Origin: Flavobacteriia bacterium
GTDB lineage: Bacteria > Bacteroidota > Bacteroidia > Flavobacteriales > Flavobacteriaceae
Direction: 5' to 3'
DNA: 8,715 nucleotides
Assembly: GCA_011330545.1 (NCBI GenBank)
Contig: DRQI01000117.1
Location: 1-8,715 of the forward strand
In this document: piece by piece, positions 5,749 through 8,715 of the stretch
How positions within the stretch are numbered: position 1 is the first letter of the stretch
Layout: each line of letters opens with the position of its first letter
Program-made: the position numbers and the translations under genes
The notes under the pieces: model-generated
Databases searched by the model: none
What the model saw: the letters and a program-made list of their open reading frames with translations, nothing else
Told to the model about the DNA's origin: nothing

Positions 5749-5943
5749 TTTATCTTTAAATTTTGTGCAAATTAACAATTTTTGAATGAGTTCTGTACGG
5801 GTTCTTAAAAATTATAACACTGAACTCGCTTAAACTTTAAACTCATTCTTTCTTTTCTCGTTTTTTTTCGGGCATGGCAAAGCCTATTTTAACCTGAATT
5901 ACAAGGCTATAAAAAAGTAACATAAAATACCTGACTTTGGTAG

Positions 5944-5976
5944 AGGCCTGACAGGTTTTGAAAACCTGTCAGGCCT
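5944..5976. repeat. Perfect 33-bp palindrome, 16-bp arms
   Basis: AGGCCTGACAGGTTTT, one central G, then AAAACCTGTCAGGCCT: 16-bp arms with no mismatch. It lies about 80 bases downstream of the comF stop and about 310 bases upstream of the lipoprotein gene. The CCTGACAGGTTTT palindrome is, from memory, a recurrent intergenic repeat in Bacteroidota. Neither side has a proper T-run (TTTACG on plus, CTACC on minus), so it is a poor intrinsic terminator, although such a stable hairpin may still end or protect the comF transcript. Confidence 0.75.
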
Positions 5977-6054
5977 TTACGTATTTGTAAAGCACCTAAC
6001 AAATATAACCGTCTGATAATATATATTTTACACAACTAGTTAGATAGAATTATT

Positions 6055-6735
6055 CTACTCGGTATAGGCCATCGTTGCAATGCTAATCTTTATATTTTCT
6101 GTTTTAGACAATTGTAAGGCACAAGACTCTAAAGTGGCACCCGTAGTAATGACATCATCAATCAATAAAACGTGTTTGTTTTTAAAAATTACCTGATTTG
6201 TTATATAAAAAATTTCATTTACATTATTCCAGCGGTCAAACCGGCGTTTTAACGTTTGTGTCTCACTAGCGCTTTTTTTGATTAATACATCTGTAATAAA
6301 AGGGGCATCTAGTATCTTTGAAATACTTTTGCCAAATGTTGTTAATTGATTATAGCCCCTTTTTTTTAATTTTTTAGGGTGCAACGGAACGGGTACAATA
6401 TAATCTACTTTGGGCAGCCGCTTGCTTTCTTTTAATTGAGACCCCAACCAGTTACCTAGAAGATTGCCAATTCCCTGCCTTCCTTTATATTTTAACTGAA
6501 AAATCAGTTTTTGGGAGAGGCCTTTTTTTCTGTAAAATAATAGGGCGGTTGCAAATTCAATTTTTATCCTTCCGTAAAAAGCCCGCTCTACTTGATTATC
6601 TCTTTCATCAGTAAATTCTGTGGTCGGCAATTGAAACCTACACGATATACAAATTTCTTTTTCGCTTTGTACCAAGGGTTCATGACAGCAACTGCACATT
6701 TTAGGGAAAAATAAGTAAAAAATATCCTTTATCAT
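6055..6735 (-). CDS. comF: ComF family phosphoribosyltransferase-like protein
   Basis: A 226-residue cytoplasmic protein of the ComF/GntX family, linked in other bacteria to DNA uptake and processing during transformation; the biochemical activity is not settled. An N-terminal zinc-ribbon is visible as CSCC (Cys14, 16, 17) and CISC (Cys29, 32), i.e. two CxxC pairs. Then come the family block FATALLFYRKKGLSQKLIFQ (61-80), VPVPLHPKKLKKRGYNQ (114-130), and the PRPP-binding loop LIDDVITTGAT (191-201) near the C-terminus. Length and order are normal. The ATG has AAAAAGG 7 bases upstream, a rare good Shine-Dalgarno here, embedded in the palindrome AGGTATACCT. It is divergent from the coiled-coil gene at 7061. 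Presence of comF alone does not prove competence. Confidence 0.93.
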   Translation of the reverse strand: MIKDIFYLFFPKMCSCCHEPLVQSEKEICISCRFQLPTTEFTDERDNQVERAFYGRIKIEFATALLFYRKKGLSQKLIFQLKYKGRQGIGNLLGNWLGSQLKESKRLPKVDYIVPVPLHPKKLKKRGYNQLTTFGKSISKILDAPFITDVLIKKSASETQTLKRRFDRWNNVNEIFYITNQVIFKNKHVLLIDDVITTGATLESCALQLSKTENIKISIATMAYTE

Positions 6736-6749
6736 AGGTATACCTTTTT
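6736..6749 (-). promoter_or_regulatory. Ribosome-binding site of comF within a 10-bp palindrome
   Basis: On the minus strand AAAAAGG (6749-6743) ends 7 bases before the ATG, while AGGTATACCT (6745-6736) is a perfect palindrome touching the ATG. Most genes in this window lack any Shine-Dalgarno, so comF stands out. The palindrome could be a protein site, but a chance 10-mer is possible. Confidence 0.4.
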
Positions 6750-6880
6750 GCTTAGCGACAATGTATTTAATTACAAAATTTATAAATCAACAACCGTAAA
6801 TTGTGGTTTATCATTCTATTATACAACTTCAGAATTTCTTTAGATTCGATTTTTATGTTTGTAAGTTATTAATTGTTTCC

Positions 6881-6976
6881 TTCCTTTAATTTAAGGAATT
6901 TAACTTTTTTAACGTATTGTTAGATAATCTTTTAAGAAATTCTTAAAATGTCTTATAATTATTGGCAAATACCAAT
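6881..6976. other. Cluster of three inverted repeats in the comF / coiled-coil divergent spacer
   Basis: The 325-base spacer 6736-7060 separates divergent genes and contains no ORF I can support. Three exact inverted repeats lie in its middle: TTCCTT-N6-AAGGAA (6881-6898), TTTTAAGAA-N1-TTCTTAAAA (6930-6948, 19 bp), and ATTGG-N6-CCAAT (6961-6976). They sit upstream of the candidate plus-strand promoter at 7006 and could be operators. The strong A/T bias makes such palindromes easier to obtain by chance, so this is only suggestive. Confidence 0.35.
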
Positions 6977-7005
6977 TAATCGGGCTTATTTACACAATTT
7001 TTTTC

Positions 7006-7013
7006 TAATTTTA
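7006..7013 (+). promoter_or_regulatory. Candidate -7 element for the coiled-coil gene
   Basis: TAATTTTA matches 7 of 8 positions of TAnnTTTG. It lies 47 bases before the ATG at 7061, which gives an A-rich leader of about 40 bases without a Shine-Dalgarno, typical of the phylum. No clear TTTG -33 element is present (TTATTT around 6987 at best). Confidence 0.35.
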
Positions 7014-7060
7014 CGTTAAGCATTAATAAGCAATAAACTCTTAAACAAAAAACTCAAACT

Positions 7061-7966
7061 ATGGGAGAACAAAAATCATCTTCAAACAAAAAAATTCTTA
7101 CCGGAATTTTGATTGCACTGTTAGTCGCGTTAAGCATCTATACATTTCGGCAAAACTCAAAATTTAAAGCCTCTGAAGAATTTCTAAAACAAGAAAAGGA
7201 GCAAATTTTGGGAAGCCTAACTTCAATGGAAGAAAAATATGATGTGGCCATCGCCCAAAATAATTCATTAGCCGATGAACTTACAGTAGAAAGAGATAAA
7301 ATTATAGCGTTTAAAGATTCTGTAAAAAACTTAAAGAATACCAATTGGGCTCTAGTAAGGCGCTATCGAAAAAAAATCAAAGACCTTGAAGCCAAAAACG
7401 AACGCCTATTCTTTTTAAATGATTCTTTAACTATTGCCAATAATTTATTAGAAGTTGAAAAAGATAGTATTACCGGTAAATTGGTAGAACAAACCAGCTT
7501 CAATGATACGTTGATTGCCCAAAATATGGATTTATCTAAAAAAGTTGAAATAGGTGGTGCCTTACGGGTAAGTACTGTAAAGGCCATTCCGATGCGATTG
7601 AAAAGTAACGGCAAATATTCTGAAACCAATAAAGCCCAAAAAGCACAAGCCATCCGTGTAAACTTTAGAATTGTAAAAAATGAAATTGCAACTCCCGGAG
7701 ATAAAGAAGCCTATATCATCATTCAGAACCCAAAAGGGACTGTTCTTAGTGAAAAAGGGACATTTACCGCTAAAAACGGTGAAGAGATTGCTTTTACCTC
7801 ACAAGATACTTTTGATTATCAAAATAATGATCTTGATGAAGTTATGTTTGTTGATAAGATTCCCCAAAAATTTGTCAAAGGCACTTATACCGTAAAAGTA
7901 TATGTAGAAGGAAATTTGGTAGGTGCTACAAAATTTGAACTAAAAGATGCTTTTTTAGGCTTATAA
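7061..7966 (+). CDS. Membrane-anchored coiled-coil protein of unknown function
   Basis: A 301-residue protein I do not recognise beyond its architecture. A short charged N-terminus (MGEQKSSSNKK) precedes one transmembrane helix (about 12-27, ILTGILIALLVALSIY). With no cleavage motif it should remain as an inner-membrane anchor with the bulk of the protein on one side, probably periplasmic. Residues about 36-163 are rich in Glu, Lys, Leu and Asn and lack helix breakers, as expected of a long coiled coil. Residues about 165-298 look like a beta-rich globular domain (AIRVNFRIVKNE, EAYIIIQNPKGTVL, GTYTVKVYVEG). No catalytic motif is apparent. It is transcribed alone, from a candidate promoter at 7006 to a strong terminator at 7989-8028, between divergent comF and glyS. 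A structural or envelope-spanning role is inference from shape only. Confidence 0.88.
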   Translation: MGEQKSSSNKKILTGILIALLVALSIYTFRQNSKFKASEEFLKQEKEQILGSLTSMEEKYDVAIAQNNSLADELTVERDKIIAFKDSVKNLKNTNWALVRRYRKKIKDLEAKNERLFFLNDSLTIANNLLEVEKDSITGKLVEQTSFNDTLIAQNMDLSKKVEIGGALRVSTVKAIPMRLKSNGKYSETNKAQKAQAIRVNFRIVKNEIATPGDKEAYIIIQNPKGTVLSEKGTFTAKNGEEIAFTSQDTFDYQNNDLDEVMFVDKIPQKFVKGTYTVKVYVEGNLVGATKFELKDAFLGL

Positions 7967-7988
7967 ATAACCAAGAATTAACCATTTC

Positions 7989-8028
7989 AAAAAGGTGTAG
8001 GTACATATATGTATTTACACCTTTTTTT
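7989..8028 (+). terminator. Strong intrinsic terminator of the coiled-coil gene
   Basis: AAAAAGGTGTA (7989-7999) pairs with TACACC plus T-run (8016-8026); two G-U pairs (8000-8001 with 8014-8015) join an inner TACAT/ATGTA stem (8002-8013), giving a near-continuous stem of about 18 bp. It is followed by seven T (8022-8028), some shared with the stem. It begins 22 bases after the stop at 7966 and isolates this gene from glyS. Confidence 0.85.
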
Positions 8029-8052
8029 GTTTACCAATGTTCTTAATTTATC

Positions 8053-8060
8053 TATTTTTG
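8053..8060 (+). promoter_or_regulatory. Candidate glyS promoter, predicting a leaderless mRNA
   Basis: TATTTTTG is a perfect TAnnTTTG element whose last base lies 4 bases before the glyS ATG (8065). A TTTG (8026-8029) lies upstream, but the 23-base spacing is long and it overlaps the terminator tail. With the usual distance from -7 element to start site, transcription would begin at or next to the A of the ATG. The upstream terminator leaves little other space for a promoter. Confidence 0.45.
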
Positions 8061-8064
8061 CAAG

Positions 8065-8715
8065 ATGGCAAAACAAGAAGATACATTTAAGAAGGTCATT
8101 TCTCATGCAAAAGAATACGGATATGTATTCCCTTCTAGTGAAATATATGATGGTTTAAGTGCCGTTTATGATTATGCGCAAAATGGTGTTGAACTAAAGA
8201 ATAACATTAGGCAATATTGGTGGAAGGCAATGGTACAATTGCATGAAAACATTGTAGGTATAGACGCTGCTATTTTTATGCATCCTACTACTTGGAAAGC
8301 TTCAGGGCACGTAGATGCTTTTAATGACCCGCTTATCGACAATAAAGATTCTAAAAAACGGTACAGGGCTGATGTATTGATTGAAGACTATGCCGAAAAA
8401 CTGCTTCAAAAAGCCCAAAAAGAAATTGCCAAAGCGGCAAAACGTTTTGGCGATGCTTTTGATGAAGAACAATTTAAAACCACCAACCCGAGAGTAGTAG
8501 GTTATCTTCAAAAGAAAGACCAGATTTTATCGCGTATGGCAAAATCATTAGAAAATGAAGAATTAGCCGATATAAAATCACTTATTGAAGAATTGGGAAT
8601 TGCCGACCCGTTAACCGGAAGTAAGAATTGGACCGATGTAAAACAGTTTAACTTAATGTTCGGCACAAAACTAGGAGCTTCTGCCGAAAGTGCGATGGAT
8701 TTATACTTACGCCCC
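8065..8715 (+). CDS. glyS: Glycyl-tRNA synthetase, N-terminal part (gene runs off window end)
   Basis: Single-chain (alpha2, eukaryote/archaea-like) class II synthetase that charges tRNA-Gly with glycine; essential and cytoplasmic. The first 217 codons are present and open to the last base. My translation begins MAKQEDTFKKVISHAKEYGY and shows the class II motif 1 region GLSAVYDYAQNGVELKNNIR (30-49), the family segment HPTTWKASGHVDAFNDPL (73-90), and NLMFGT (196-201). The window ends at MDLYLRP, just where the ETAQG motif 2 segment is expected. Residues about 100-190 form a long Lys/Glu-rich insertion (RYRADVLIEDYAEKL onward) between motifs 1 and 2, the variable insertion of this enzyme type. 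The ATG has no Shine-Dalgarno; a TAnnTTTG element lies 4 bases upstream. A strong terminator separates it from the gene before. Confidence 0.96.
   Translation, partial: MAKQEDTFKKVISHAKEYGYVFPSSEIYDGLSAVYDYAQNGVELKNNIRQYWWKAMVQLHENIVGIDAAIFMHPTTWKASGHVDAFNDPLIDNKDSKKRYRADVLIEDYAEKLLQKAQKEIAKAAKRFGDAFDEEQFKTTNPRVVGYLQKKDQILSRMAKSLENEELADIKSLIEELGIADPLTGSKNWTDVKQFNLMFGTKLGASAESAMDLYLRP

Noticed and set aside
5667..5767. A 33-codon stop-free minus-strand frame reading KAAKGILAQTKAGRKQ in the lipoprotein upstream spacer.
   Set aside because: No start codon occurs in frame after the upstream stop, so it is not a gene as it stands; kept only as part of the GC-richer block.
6045..6057. Palindrome TAGAAT-T-ATTCTA over the comF stop as a terminator.
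   Set aside because: Six A/T-rich pairs around a single base cannot form a stable hairpin and no T-run follows.
7138..7895. ORFs on both strands overlapping the coiled-coil gene.
   Set aside because: They are out-of-frame shadows of a clear 301-codon gene with promoter and terminator.
8302..8511. A 69-codon minus-strand ORF.
   Set aside because: Antisense to glycyl-tRNA synthetase, which is conserved across this stretch.

Overview
The window looks like a chromosomal segment of a member of the Bacteroidota, most likely a marine-type flavobacterium. The evidence is low GC (about one third by eye), near absence of Shine-Dalgarno sequences, TAnnTTTG-type -7 promoter elements, a Bacteroidota-style Mrp ATPase without the usual CPxC motif, an SbsA-type Ig-like lipoprotein with a GGPKD segment after the lipobox, and dispersed palindromic intergenic repeats. 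No plasmid, prophage, transposase, CRISPR array, rRNA or tRNA is visible.

Region 1 (1-2100, minus strand) is a homogentisate (tyrosine/phenylalanine) catabolism operon: hmgA (764-1921), a small four-helix-bundle (S23/Avd-like) protein (335-688), and the 5' part of hppD (1-277, cut by the window edge). HppD makes homogentisate and HmgA opens its ring. The four-helix-bundle gene is bounded by imperfect inverted repeats that fill the hmgA-hppD gap, so it looks like an inserted cassette. The hmgA leader carries a candidate promoter, a 21-codon ORF and a weak hairpin overlapping the ORF stop.

Region 2 (2122-3776, minus strand) is an iron-sulfur cluster trafficking pair, mrp followed 5 bases later by nfu, with a TAnnTTTG promoter, a CRP-like palindrome upstream and a candidate terminator overlapping the nfu stop.

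Region 3 (3777-6054) holds a monocistronic Ig-like lipoprotein gene with a GTG start. Its flanks are long spacers with a 103-bp inverted-repeat-bounded element (3860-3962), a GC-rich unexplained block (5686-5748) and a perfect 33-bp palindrome (5944-5976).

Region 4 (6055-8715) has comF on the minus strand, a palindrome-rich divergent spacer, then on the plus strand a membrane-anchored coiled-coil protein of unknown function, a strong intrinsic terminator, and the first 217 codons of glycyl-tRNA synthetase behind a promoter so close to the ATG that a leaderless transcript is predicted.

Nearly all genes are ordinary chromosomal genes. I see no convincing novel multi-gene system. The best leads are the four-helix-bundle cassette with its flanking repeats, the hmgA leader, and the intergenic repeats.
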